From a virus: DNA of 47,001 bases. Position numbers and translations under genes: made by a program. Of this stretch, positions 1 to 8,519 are shown piece by piece; positions within the stretch are counted from its first letter, which is position 1; the number at the start of each line of letters is the position of its first letter. The stretch is from IMG/VR virus record IMGVR_UViG_3300020020_000056, positions 1 to 47,001 of that record, one strand, 5' to 3'. The notes beneath the pieces were generated by a model that worked only from the letters and a program-made list of their open reading frames with translations, ran no database searches and was not told the origin of the DNA.

Positions 1-151
1 TTGCTTCATCACGAGGACCACTTATAAGAGTATTGAGAGATTGATCAGCAGACGCAGGCATCTGAGCCACACGTCCAGTAGTCTCACCCGGTTGTGCTCC
101 TTGACCCTGATTAAACTGATTCTGAATAGGAGTATTGAGTGGAAGATCAGG
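1..151. repeat. Left copy of the 151-bp terminal direct repeat
   Basis: Bases 1-151 match bases 46851-47001 at every position except one: T at 25 versus G at 46875. The 126 bases after the mismatch are identical. The overlap lies inside one long minus-strand reading frame that stays open across the join, so it is most simply the assembly overlap of a circular map or a circularly permuted genome of about 46,850 bp. The mismatch would change residue 434 of the giant protein from Leu to Ile. Confidence 0.93.
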
Positions 152-1324
152 TACTTCAGGAGTATCAGGAACTTCAACAGTTTCAGGCGCACTAATTGCC
201 TTAAATAGAACTCTACCCCGAGGCAACATGCCACCGGGTTCAAAGCCATTCTCCCGCATAGTTTTAATGAACTCAGGTGTTGCTTCTGCCTGAGTTACAA
301 CAAATGAAGTACCTACAGCTTCTTCATCTGTTCCGAATGCACCTGTCTGTACACCCTGATCTACACCACCATAATCAGGAGGTGCAGGTGGAGCAGATGG
401 AGCACCACGTCTAAATGCAGGCATAGTACTACCCATCAAGCCACCACCAATACCACCACCTACAGCCGCACTTGCTACACCTTCACTCCAAGGCTTACCA
501 GTAGCTAGGTTAGTTGCAACTTGTTCCTGATATGACTGCCCTCCTTCTTCGGGGATTTCAATCAGACCAGCAGCAACTAGTGCAGGAATTCTCCTGCTTC
601 CAGTAATATTTCGGTCTGCTAGGAATGCGTCTACATCAGGCAGTCCAATTCCATGAGCCAGCTTACCGCCAACTCCAGAGATAAGACCAGTTAGAGCACC
701 CGAGGCTAGAGCAGTTACAGCATCCTGAGGTCTAAAATCACCATTCTCTTGTGCTATCTGAGCTGCCTGACTACTTGCTGTTGTAAATGCTTCACCGAGT
801 GCGCCTGAAGCTGCTGCACTCAGGGCTGGTCTGGCATATTTCAATGCACGTCCAGCTGCACCACCTACTAGCATCTCCGGAGCGGATGACTCAGCTTCCA
901 ATAGAGCTAGACCGGGATTACGCCAATAGGATGATGCAGTACCACCAATTCCCTTTGCTTTCGCATGTTCCTGTTGTGCAGCTATCAGTTCAGGAGAATC
1001 TTCCTTTTCGGAAATCTCCTGTTCCCATCCCTCAGGATCATAACCCAAATTATCCCGCAAGTAACTACTTACAGCGGGAATACTAGGATTCATTGACCTC
1101 CAAGGAGACTGGAGAATATCGAGCGCACCCACACCACTACTAATCAATCGACTCGGCATTTTAAGCGCGGTCGAGTATACATCCTGTAGTGATGGAAGTC
1201 CGTATCCACTACCGAAACTAGTATCTAATGGTTCGGGTTCAACGTCCTCCCAGTCATCATAAGGAGTAGACAATCCAGATTTAGGAGTAATGTCATCCCA
1301 ATCATCATAGGGCGGCTTAGGCAC
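1..1324 (-). CDS. Giant internal-virion/polyvalent protein, N-terminal part (runs off the left edge)
   Basis: The gene starts with GTG at 1324, preceded by a strong GGAGG, directly after the stop of the upstream gene (1327). The frame is open to base 1 and continues, through the terminal repeat, into the minus-strand frame at 41323-47001. The lengths add up in frame to 2284 codons (about 2283 residues). This first 441-codon part begins VPKPPYDDWDD and repeats a short acidic motif (PYDDWDD, PYDDWED). It has several Ala/Gly-rich segments that could insert in or cross a membrane (for example GALTGLISGVGGKLAHG near residues 190-210 and AAVGGGIGGGLMGS near 285), and ends in a Pro/Glu-rich linker. 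It follows two internal-virion-type genes, the position of DNA-ejection proteins in podoviruses. Molecular function of this part is unknown. Confidence 0.85.
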   Translation of the reverse strand, partial: MPKPPYDDWDDITPKSGLSTPYDDWEDVEPEPLDTSFGSGYGLPSLQDVYSTALKMPSRLISSGVGALDILQSPWRSMNPSIPAVSSYLRDNLGYDPEGWEQEISEKEDSPELIAAQQEHAKAKGIGGTASSYWRNPGLALLEAESSAPEMLVGGAAGRALKYARPALSAAASGALGEAFTTASSQAAQIAQENGDFRPQDAVTALASGALTGLISGVGGKLAHGIGLPDVDAFLADRNITGSRRIPALVAAGLIEIPEEGGQSYQEQVATNLATGKPWSEGVASAAVGGGIGGGLMGSTMPAFRRGAPSAPPAPPDYGGVDQGVQTGAFGTDEEAVGTSFVVTQAEATPEFIKTMRENGFEPGGMLPRGRVLFKAISAPETVEVPDTPEVPDLPLNTPIQNQFNQGQGAQPGETTGRVAQMPASADQSLNTLISGPRDEA

Positions 1325-1326
1325 AA

Positions 1327-2769
1327 TTACCTCCAGGTTCTCCCACCATCAGTAGACTTCTGCCACGTTTTGCCGCCATCAAATGATCGAGCCTTCTCAT
1401 TAGGATTATTTGGATTTTGCTTTAGTCTATAGTCTTTTCCTGTAGTTTTTTGTGGAGCATTAATATCCTTAGAAGGACTAGTAACATTAGGAACAGTAGA
1501 CTCTGTTCCATCTGGATTTAATACTCTGGTAGATGGACCTAATCCCTTAGTAGGTGGTTTATAGTTAGGATCAACTGATGTTCTATACCGATCATATTCA
1601 GCTACATCTGCCTCAGTTACTTCCTGCTTACCAGGCCATAGAGACTCTGGAGTAACAGTAGGTCTATTCTTCCAAATAAATCCATGTCTTGGATCACCTG
1701 TCATATACTTACGAGCAGTTGCATTATCACCTGTATATGCATTCTCCATTGCATCTTGTTCTTGCCTTCTAGTTTCTAGTGTGTTAGTTGATCCAGCTCC
1801 ACCTGTGGTAGGTTTTCGGACTGGACCTCCACCCATTCCTTCACCAGTTCTAGGATTTACTACACGCGGCTGATTAGTTGCTGGATCTACATAAGTCTCA
1901 GCACCAGCTACTTGAGTACGAGCCATTGCATCAGCACCAGTCTGACGAGCAGCTTCAACTCTATACTCACCCTTAAGATTTTCTAGATCTATCTGAGACA
2001 TCTTACCAGATGGACCTAGATTAATAGGTGGTGCTGATGGATTTTGTGGATTATATGCCATCACATTAGGACCGTCAGTTTTAATAGTCCAGTTAGGATG
2101 TGTTTGTTTGAATGCATAGGCTTGAGCTCTAATACGTTCATTCTCAGCCTTAGCTTCATTATTTTCCTGAGCAATTCTATTTCGCTCAGCAGCCGTGTAG
2201 GTAGTTGCCGCATTAGTTAGTAGTGTACGTTCATTAATGTTCTGCCTGTTCTCCAGTTCAGCAGCCTTGTAGAATGGTTCAGTCTTCAGTTTGAATTCTT
2301 CAGCTTTCTGATAGTATGGTGCCTGAAGTACCCTCTCCTGAATACCGAGGGCATCCTTCTGACCGAGAGACATCAGAATAGCCGCGGTTCTATCCCAATT
2401 AGTAGGCTGACCGCGTGTGGGAGCATCATCCAACAGACGATCATTCCTATTTCGTGATGTGTAGTCAGGTGTGTATGCTCCACCGATAGTATCGAGGTAT
2501 CCCTTTAGTCTCTCTTGTTCATTAGGCTTGTTGGGATTTACTGATACGTCCGCTATCTTAGCTAGTCCACTAGGAGGTTCCTCTAGTGGAGTTCCATCAG
2601 GTCTGAGTACGCGCGTGTCTGATGGCTCATACTCATTCCTCTCAAGAGGTTGACCATCAGGAGCGCGTATAACTTCATTATCATCTGAGTATTCGTTATA
2701 TCCTCTCGCACCGGGAGTCAACTGGTCGAATACAGTGCTGCGTCGAAGGTTCTGGATTCCGTATGCCAT
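1327..2769 (-). CDS. Putative internal virion protein with Asp-box-like C-terminus
   Basis: About 480 residues starting at the ATG of MAYGIQNLRR, one base after the upstream stop and behind a run of GAAGAAGAAG. A longer frame starts at 2808 but would overlap the upstream gene. I do not recognise a named family. The N-terminus carries two copies of a short motif (VIRAPDGQPLE at 33-43, RVLRPDGTPLEE at 53-64) and a third (RVLNPDGTES) lies near the C-terminus. The middle (about 130-290) is charged, Gln/Glu/Ala-rich and probably helical. The last 19 residues contain two tandem Asp-box-like motifs, SFDGGKTW and STDGGRTW, which usually cap beta-propeller blades, but no propeller precedes them. It lies between a 357-residue protein and the giant protein, as expected of an ejectosome-like trio; this role is inferred from position. 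Confidence 0.75.
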   Translation of the reverse strand: MAYGIQNLRRSTVFDQLTPGARGYNEYSDDNEVIRAPDGQPLERNEYEPSDTRVLRPDGTPLEEPPSGLAKIADVSVNPNKPNEQERLKGYLDTIGGAYTPDYTSRNRNDRLLDDAPTRGQPTNWDRTAAILMSLGQKDALGIQERVLQAPYYQKAEEFKLKTEPFYKAAELENRQNINERTLLTNAATTYTAAERNRIAQENNEAKAENERIRAQAYAFKQTHPNWTIKTDGPNVMAYNPQNPSAPPINLGPSGKMSQIDLENLKGEYRVEAARQTGADAMARTQVAGAETYVDPATNQPRVVNPRTGEGMGGGPVRKPTTGGAGSTNTLETRRQEQDAMENAYTGDNATARKYMTGDPRHGFIWKNRPTVTPESLWPGKQEVTEADVAEYDRYRTSVDPNYKPPTKGLGPSTRVLNPDGTESTVPNVTSPSKDINAPQKTTGKDYRLKQNPNNPNEKARSFDGGKTWQKSTDGGRTWR

Positions 2770-2770
2770 A

Positions 2771-3844
2771 TTACTTCTTCTTCTTCGGAGCAGGAGGAAC
2801 ATTACCAAATCCAGGATTCGTACCCACTATAGGCCCCTGTGTAGTCTGTTGTGGGTTACGATACTGATTGATACCATTAATCACAGTACCTGCTAGATTC
2901 GCAATCTTAGTACCCGTATCAATACCTGAATTAATCCTGTCAGTAGTCTGTTCAAATGCACCAGGAGCAGCGTTACCCTTAATCTGATTCTCAACAGTAC
3001 GCTGACCCATCGTACCACTCTGACCTATGGCTGATAGAACCTGATCTCCATACAACTGGGCCATACCTGGAGTAGTTCCATATAGTGAGGTCATACCTCG
3101 AAGTGCATTCAACTGATCTGCTCTACTAGCTGCTGCTGCGGCTGCATTGTTAGCTGCACTACCTGCGGCTGCTGCATTACGCGCACCTACATTTTCTCGA
3201 GCAGCTGTATTCTTGATACCAGTATTGTACTCATTGACCTTCAGATCAGCAGCAAGACGCTGCTTCTCGATGTCAGTCATACCACTGAGACCAGATAGAC
3301 GACCTGTATTCCTAGCTTCAACAAGTCCGCCTTCTACATTCTGCATAGCATCGGCGCCCAACTGTCCTTGTTCACGCGCCATACGACCCTGTAGGGCGAA
3401 AGCATTAGGTGAATAGCCACCTTGAAGTGCCCGCTGTCTAGCTATTTCACGTTCAGCATTAGCATATGACGCTCTAATCGGAGCAGTTCCGCGTGCGCGT
3501 AGATTAGCTACATCATCTTTACTGTATCCACCTGTATTACTGAACTCCTGAAATCCAGTATATGAGTTAAATGGATCTTTATAACTCATTAACTCTGGAT
3601 TCCATGATTCAGCGGAGTAACTGTAGTCTCCACCTCCACCGCCACCCCCACCTACAACTCCACCACCTCCAGCGATGGACCTATACTGGTTCATGATGTC
3701 AGTATAATCACCATAATTGGCTTCTGAACCACGACCGTAGTTCTCTGCCATCAATCCAATTATGGGATCAATCTGACCTTCATATCGCTGCTGCTGATAA
3801 TCGGATTCACCTAGAATACGTGCGCGTGGGTCAGTTCCTGCCAT
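2771..3844 (-). CDS. Putative internal virion protein, Ala/Gly-rich
   Basis: 357 residues starting MAGTDPRARI. After an N-terminal part with a run of glycines (residues about 58-72), the centre is helical and alanine-rich (about 120-260, with AAAAAASRADQLNALRG), and the C-terminus is Pro-rich ending in KKKK. This type of composition (long Ala/Gln/Arg helices, no enzymatic motif) is common in internal virion or ejection proteins of short-tailed phages, and it heads the run of three such genes downstream of the fibre. No catalytic motif was seen. The call is by composition and position only. Confidence 0.7.
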   Translation of the reverse strand: MAGTDPRARILGESDYQQQRYEGQIDPIIGLMAENYGRGSEANYGDYTDIMNQYRSIAGGGGVVGGGGGGGGDYSYSAESWNPELMSYKDPFNSYTGFQEFSNTGGYSKDDVANLRARGTAPIRASYANAEREIARQRALQGGYSPNAFALQGRMAREQGQLGADAMQNVEGGLVEARNTGRLSGLSGMTDIEKQRLAADLKVNEYNTGIKNTAARENVGARNAAAAGSAANNAAAAAASRADQLNALRGMTSLYGTTPGMAQLYGDQVLSAIGQSGTMGQRTVENQIKGNAAPGAFEQTTDRINSGIDTGTKIANLAGTVINGINQYRNPQQTTQGPIVGTNPGFGNVPPAPKKKK

Positions 3845-3852
3845 ATTTCACC

Positions 3853-4206
3853 TCAACTCGGGGTATCAATTCCAGCGAGGGCGTTCCACAAGGTAGTAAT
3901 TTGGGATTCCAAATCAATATCAGCAATAGTACAAGTAGATTTCTTTTCAATTTCATCATAAGTAGTAGCAGCTATTACATTAACTCCCATTACTACCTGA
4001 GGACCAGCCTGATTAGCAGCCATTTGTGGACTTTGTACAACTCTCTGAGCGTACATTGCACGATGAGAATGGTATGGCGTATCAGCAGATTCATTAAGAA
4101 TTGTACTAGTTACACGTGCAAGCATAGCCTGAACCCGTTCCATAAATCCACCAGGTCCAGTATCACGTGTAAGTCCCATTTGCTTAACTGAAACTTCTAC
4201 GGCCAT
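3853..4206 (-). CDS. Small hypothetical virion-region protein
   Basis: 117 residues starting MAVEVSVKQM. It lies between the collagen-like fibre gene (stop at 4208) and the Ala/Gly-rich internal protein (start 3844), with one or a few bases of spacing on each side, so it is part of the same late transcript. I see no transmembrane segment, signal peptide or known motif. A fibre-associated or internal structural role is possible but not shown. Confidence 0.75.
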   Translation of the reverse strand: MAVEVSVKQMGLTRDTGPGGFMERVQAMLARVTSTILNESADTPYHSHRAMYAQRVVQSPQMAANQAGPQVVMGVNVIAATTYDEIEKKSTCTIADIDLESQITTLWNALAGIDTPS

Positions 4207-4207
4207 G

Positions 4208-6436
4208 TTATCTCCCCTCTATCTTTGCCTTAAGTTCCTTAATCATCTGCCACATGATAGGAGCCAACTTATCATAAGCCATACCTAATGGTAGAGTAGG
4301 ATCATCAGGTACATGTACAATATTCGTTCCCAATACTTTATCAATCTTCTCTTGAATATCTTGCGCTGAGAATGTAGGAAACTTCTCTTGTCGCGGATCA
4401 ATATTTAAAAAGGCAATAATAGGATCAATATCATCAACTAATCTAAGTACATTTTCAAGTTTACTATGTATTTGTTTCTGTCGAATATCTGAAACAATAA
4501 CAAGAGGTGTTTGAGATCGCATCCCATACCAAGGGCTTGCATCTGTTCCACAATAAAGACCTCCCGCTGCTGCTAAAATATTTGCAGCACAATTAAGTGG
4601 TTTATGAGCACTTATAGAAGTAGTATTAAATGAAAAAATATAAAAAGTATTTGCTTTATTAATAAATTGAACACTATCTGAAAACATATTTACATTAGTG
4701 GGACCTAATACTAATGTAGAACCTCCACCGGAATCAAGATAACTTCCATTACCTGCTTGTATAGAAGTACCAGATTTAATCCAACTGGCAGCATTCATAC
4801 TGCTACCGGAATTAACAGGATTACCTGTAATGGTTGAAGCTGCATACATTGTACCATCAGTATTGACAGCAGTTTTACCTAATACAGCTCCACCAGCTTC
4901 AAAGTTTCCAGCTCGATCAACATAAGCATAAGAGCCAATATTTGCATTTTCTATATCATTTACAAAATCAAATCGAATTTTTTGCTGATAATAAAGAACA
5001 CGCGCCTTCCGAACATCGACTGGATTACCGGGCTCATTTAGAACAAGTGCAGGATGTACACCTGGATTACCTTTTAACTCAAGTTGACTAGATTCAGCAA
5101 GTCCTGCACCATCAATAACCTGTCGTTTAATAAAGATATTAGCTGTATCAGTCCATGCATTACTGACTAATGGATCAGTTGAACCGGGCCTATGGGTAGC
5201 CGCGTGTGCTGATGGAGTTGCAACACCTCCATTTAAATTAATAGATGCAACACCATTACTAACAGATAAATTTAATCCAGCACCAGCTCCTAGTCTTAAT
5301 GAATTAACTAATGTAGTTCTTTCATCATTTTTAGTAATGAATGTTTGAACTAATTCATCCATACCTCCAGCTGGACCTTCTGGACCCGGTATACCTTCAT
5401 TTCCCTGTGGACCTTGTGGACCCATTGGACCTATTGGACCCTGTGGTCCTACAGGCCCCGGAACAGTAGATGGATCTCCTTCTGGACCTTCTGGTCCTAC
5501 TGGTCCCTGTATACCTTGTGGACCTGTATTACCAGTATCTCCTTTATCACCTTTTGGTCCTGTACTACCTGTTGCACCTGTATTACCAATAGGCCCCTGA
5601 GAACCTGTATCTCCCTTTACACCTTGTGGACCTTGTGGACCGGGTACTGTAGATGCTGGACCAGTAGCACCTGTTGGACCAGTAGCTCCTTGTATACCCT
5701 GATCACCCTTTGGACCTTTAATATTAGCTCTAACTGTCCATGATGCATTAGCTGCCATGCATTCATAAACATCACCAGTAATAGTATGAAGTAACCAGTC
5801 ACCAGTTTTAGATACAGGATCATCAGGTGAGGGAACACGCGGTTGTGAGAACCATCTCTCACCGGGGTCTCCCTTTATACCTTGAATACCTTGTGGACCT
5901 TGACTACCTGTAGCTCCTGTGGGACCAGTTGCGCCAGTATCTCCCTTAATACCTTGTGGACCCTGTGGTCCAGTATTACCTATTGGACCCTGTGGACCTG
6001 TTGCACCAGTTGGACCTGTAGGACCGGGTACACCTTGTATTCCTTGTGGTCCCGGTGGACCCATTGGACCTGTAGCTCCAGGTGGTCCCTGAATTAAGCC
6101 CGCATCAACCCATGAATCACCATCCCATACCCAGAGATGACCTGTATCAGCCGCAATCCATCCATCTCCAGGTTGATTACCAGTAGGTGGAAGTGCGCCC
6201 GAATCAGGTACACTACCCTTGATAACTACACCAGTACCAGGATCTCCTTTATCACCTTTAGTCCCATTACCTGTACCTTTAGTCGCTATTTCTTCATTTA
6301 GAATAATCTGAAATTGTCCTAGCCGTTCAATAAGAGTTTGAAGTAATTGATATGAGGTATTATCTAGTTGAGTTTGGGCCAAAACTCCCTTCAGGTCGAG
6401 AAATGTAGGCTGTTTCTTAGGTGATTTGAAGGCCAT
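4208..6436 (-). CDS. Collagen-like tail fibre with C-terminal S74 intramolecular chaperone
   Basis: 742 residues. A coiled N-terminus (about 1-65) leads to a short Trp-rich module (about 75-112, [16 protein letters not shown]), which resembles small carbohydrate-binding modules. Then come two long Gly-X-Y collagen-like blocks separated by a non-collagen insert of about 45 residues ([20 protein letters not shown] onward), a beta-rich region, and a peptidase S74 domain. The S74 signature SDIRQKQI starts at residue 649; Ser649 and Lys654 have the spacing of the Ser-Lys dyad that cleaves phage fibre chaperones after trimerisation. Cleavage would release a 94-residue C-terminal chaperone. The 3' half of the gene is AT-richer than its neighbours, suggesting module exchange. 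Expected role: trimeric receptor-binding fibre or spike. Receptor unknown. Confidence 0.92.
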   Translation of the reverse strand: MAFKSPKKQPTFLDLKGVLAQTQLDNTSYQLLQTLIERLGQFQIILNEEIATKGTGNGTKGDKGDPGTGVVIKGSVPDSGALPPTGNQPGDGWIAADTGHLWVWDGDSWVDAGLIQGPPGATGPMGPPGPQGIQGVPGPTGPTGATGPQGPIGNTGPQGPQGIKGDTGATGPTGATGSQGPQGIQGIKGDPGERWFSQPRVPSPDDPVSKTGDWLLHTITGDVYECMAANASWTVRANIKGPKGDQGIQGATGPTGATGPASTVPGPQGPQGVKGDTGSQGPIGNTGATGSTGPKGDKGDTGNTGPQGIQGPVGPEGPEGDPSTVPGPVGPQGPIGPMGPQGPQGNEGIPGPEGPAGGMDELVQTFITKNDERTTLVNSLRLGAGAGLNLSVSNGVASINLNGGVATPSAHAATHRPGSTDPLVSNAWTDTANIFIKRQVIDGAGLAESSQLELKGNPGVHPALVLNEPGNPVDVRKARVLYYQQKIRFDFVNDIENANIGSYAYVDRAGNFEAGGAVLGKTAVNTDGTMYAASTITGNPVNSGSSMNAASWIKSGTSIQAGNGSYLDSGGGSTLVLGPTNVNMFSDSVQFINKANTFYIFSFNTTSISAHKPLNCAANILAAAGGLYCGTDASPWYGMRSQTPLVIVSDIRQKQIHSKLENVLRLVDDIDPIIAFLNIDPRQEKFPTFSAQDIQEKIDKVLGTNIVHVPDDPTLPLGMAYDKLAPIMWQMIKELKAKIEGR

Positions 6437-6747
6437 TATGCACCTGGATGAGAAGTGTAAATTTCCTTCATGAATACTATGATTCGATTGATTCGAACGT
6501 ATTCATTTGCATCTGTAGTGTATAACTCAAAACATGCACGCTGCTCTACGAAGTTCACGAGTCTATTTGGTTGGATTCGACTCATTGCAGCTAGTGGAAG
6601 GGGTACTAAATCCTTCTTCTTAATATAATCAAGTGAAAAAGCTGCCATCTTTAGTTGACCCTGACCAGTCGCACGAACTCTAATAGTAGAGAAATGCTGA
6701 ATTCCCTCTCCACCTGATCCTTCACTTGTGGTAGATCCTCTACTCAT
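6436..6747 (-). CDS. Small hypothetical protein upstream of the fibre
   Basis: 103 residues starting MSRGSTTSEG. Its stop codon overlaps the start of the fibre gene (ATAATGGCC arrangement), and its start is one base after the stop of the 588-residue tail protein, so it is translationally coupled to both. The body after a Gly/Ser-rich start is a mixed alpha/beta sequence (residues about 18-100) without a known motif. A fibre-attachment or adaptor role is plausible from position. Confidence 0.75.
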   Translation of the reverse strand: MSRGSTTSEGSGGEGIQHFSTIRVRATGQGQLKMAAFSLDYIKKKDLVPLPLAAMSRIQPNRLVNFVEQRACFELYTTDANEYVRINRIIVFMKEIYTSHPGA

Positions 6748-6748
6748 A

Positions 6749-8515
6749 CTAATCTCCCAGGAAGGCAGTACGAATGTTCATCTTAATTGGTACATTTAAT
6801 ATAGTACCAGTAGTACTTTGATATTGATCAGTTCTATTAACATTAGTAGGATCTAATAGTATTAATCCTCCTCCGATTTTAACTGGTAGTGGTACAACTT
6901 GAGGTGGATTTAATGGTGGATCATTAGGTAATGCTGGTGGTGGTGGAATCCAAGGATAACCTGGATATGGTGGTGGTTGAGTAGGTGGTTCACCCGGAAG
7001 CGGTGGAAGATAAATAGGTGGATAGAACTCATCATCAGGAGGTGGACCTGTAAGATCCACATACATAATTCCTTCACCGTTAGTAGCATTTGTATTATTA
7101 TTAACGTATACTGGTGCTACCCAAAAATTCCATCGAGATGTAGGACCATTTGGCTGTGAAGTATTTTGTGGAATACCATACTGGGGATAATATGGTTCTG
7201 TACGATAAAGATCACTATCTAGTATGAGTGTATCATTTTCATATTCTTTACTGTGAACTGTCCATACTACCGCTCCATCACTCAATCTAATATATCGGAA
7301 TGTAGATAATCCAGTTTGTTCATGTGTCCAGATCATAATATGTCCATTATCCTGAGTATAGTTAATACGATTATAGATACCATTAGAAGTGAATACATAA
7401 TCTCTAACAAAAGTGTTAGCTAGACCATCTATTCTTCTAATAGTATAAGTAGTTGGATAAGTTCCACTATTGTATCCAATTAGTACGTCACCACCTGGAA
7501 TTATTAGAATATCTGTAATAACTCCAAGGGCATTATCACCTGGGATAACTTTAAGGAGTTTGTTAGCCTTAATATCCCACATTTTAACTTCATAAGAACC
7601 CTGTTCGACGTAGTAGAGAATCTGATCCGCGCGTGCGCGTAGTCTATCTACAACCGCAGTAATTCCTAGAGGTGCGCCTAACGAACAGTTTACAGGAGAA
7701 TAAGGAAATTGTCCTTGACTATGAATATGTATTGGCCTACATTTATGAACTCCACCCTCAGTATGACTGACCCAGAAATTACTGACTCTATCTGCATTAC
7801 AAGTAATATTATAGACAGGACCACCAATAGCGAATGTTGTAGGAGCAAGGTAATATTTACTACGAACAGTTACTCCACCCGCTATACCATCTTCAATACA
7901 ATTTACTCCAGTTAGGAGAATATCACCTGCACCACCTCCAACTGAATGACCAGTTAACTCAGGAAAGACATAGTTATAAAGTTGACTAGTACCACCTAAA
8001 TAATTATTAGGCTGTAATACTGCTATCTTATCATTACCTTGAATCATGATATGTCCAGGTTGGACAATACCACGATTCATTCTCTGAATTCTGAATTTAG
8101 ATGACTGTGAGACCAGCATATTCTGGTCGTAAAAATGAGGTGCTGGCTGCTCTACCTTGAAATAAAGCCAAGTACCAAAGCGACCCTGACTAGTTAACTG
8201 AATATGCTCTCCTGATGTAATTACATTATCACTAGCATCATATAGCGTTACCTTACATGGATACTGATGTCCCGGTTGAGCAGGTGGTGGTGGGTAATAT
8301 TCATCATCTAGAGGAGGATATGGTGTAGCATATGGACCTCCTAAATTCCAGACTGAACAGTTATATGATTCATAATAACTAGGCAATAGAAATTTATACC
8401 AAATTTCTCGGTATACAGCTGGATTACCCCAAGCAAATTGCTGAGTATTCTCTCCGACAGCACCCTTGCCACCAGCGAAGAATGAAGAAATGTCGATTGC
8501 TTCAGCTTTAGTCAT
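6749..8515 (-). CDS. Putative tail protein with repetitive beta domain and polyproline linker
   Basis: 588 residues starting MTKAEAIDIS. Residues about 60-440 are rich in Tyr, Asn, Gly and short hydrophobic strands (for example HIMIQGNDKIAVL, GGDVLIGYNSG, GHIMIWTHEQ), suggesting a beta-propeller-like or beta-helical fold. After this comes a long proline-rich stretch (about 490-545, for example PPPPALPNDPPLNPP) and a short C-terminal domain (about 550-588). The polyproline stretch may be a rigid spacer. It lies between the nozzle-like protein and the fibre, so a tail or fibre-base role is likely. No enzymatic residue set was seen. Confidence 0.75.
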   Translation of the reverse strand: MTKAEAIDISSFFAGGKGAVGENTQQFAWGNPAVYREIWYKFLLPSYYESYNCSVWNLGGPYATPYPPLDDEYYPPPPAQPGHQYPCKVTLYDASDNVITSGEHIQLTSQGRFGTWLYFKVEQPAPHFYDQNMLVSQSSKFRIQRMNRGIVQPGHIMIQGNDKIAVLQPNNYLGGTSQLYNYVFPELTGHSVGGGAGDILLTGVNCIEDGIAGGVTVRSKYYLAPTTFAIGGPVYNITCNADRVSNFWVSHTEGGVHKCRPIHIHSQGQFPYSPVNCSLGAPLGITAVVDRLRARADQILYYVEQGSYEVKMWDIKANKLLKVIPGDNALGVITDILIIPGGDVLIGYNSGTYPTTYTIRRIDGLANTFVRDYVFTSNGIYNRINYTQDNGHIMIWTHEQTGLSTFRYIRLSDGAVVWTVHSKEYENDTLILDSDLYRTEPYYPQYGIPQNTSQPNGPTSRWNFWVAPVYVNNNTNATNGEGIMYVDLTGPPPDDEFYPPIYLPPLPGEPPTQPPPYPGYPWIPPPPALPNDPPLNPPQVVPLPVKIGGGLILLDPTNVNRTDQYQSTTGTILNVPIKMNIRTAFLGD

Positions 8516-8519
8516 GGCT

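Noticed and set aside
1-151. Physical direct terminal repeat such as in T7-like phages
   Set aside because: The repeat lies inside a coding sequence that continues across the join, so it cannot be a terminal repeat at a gene boundary; an assembly overlap is simpler, although the true ends cannot be excluded.
5414-6097. Plus-strand frames rich in Trp, Thr and Ser
   Set aside because: They are reverse-strand shadows of the collagen-like repeats in the fibre gene.
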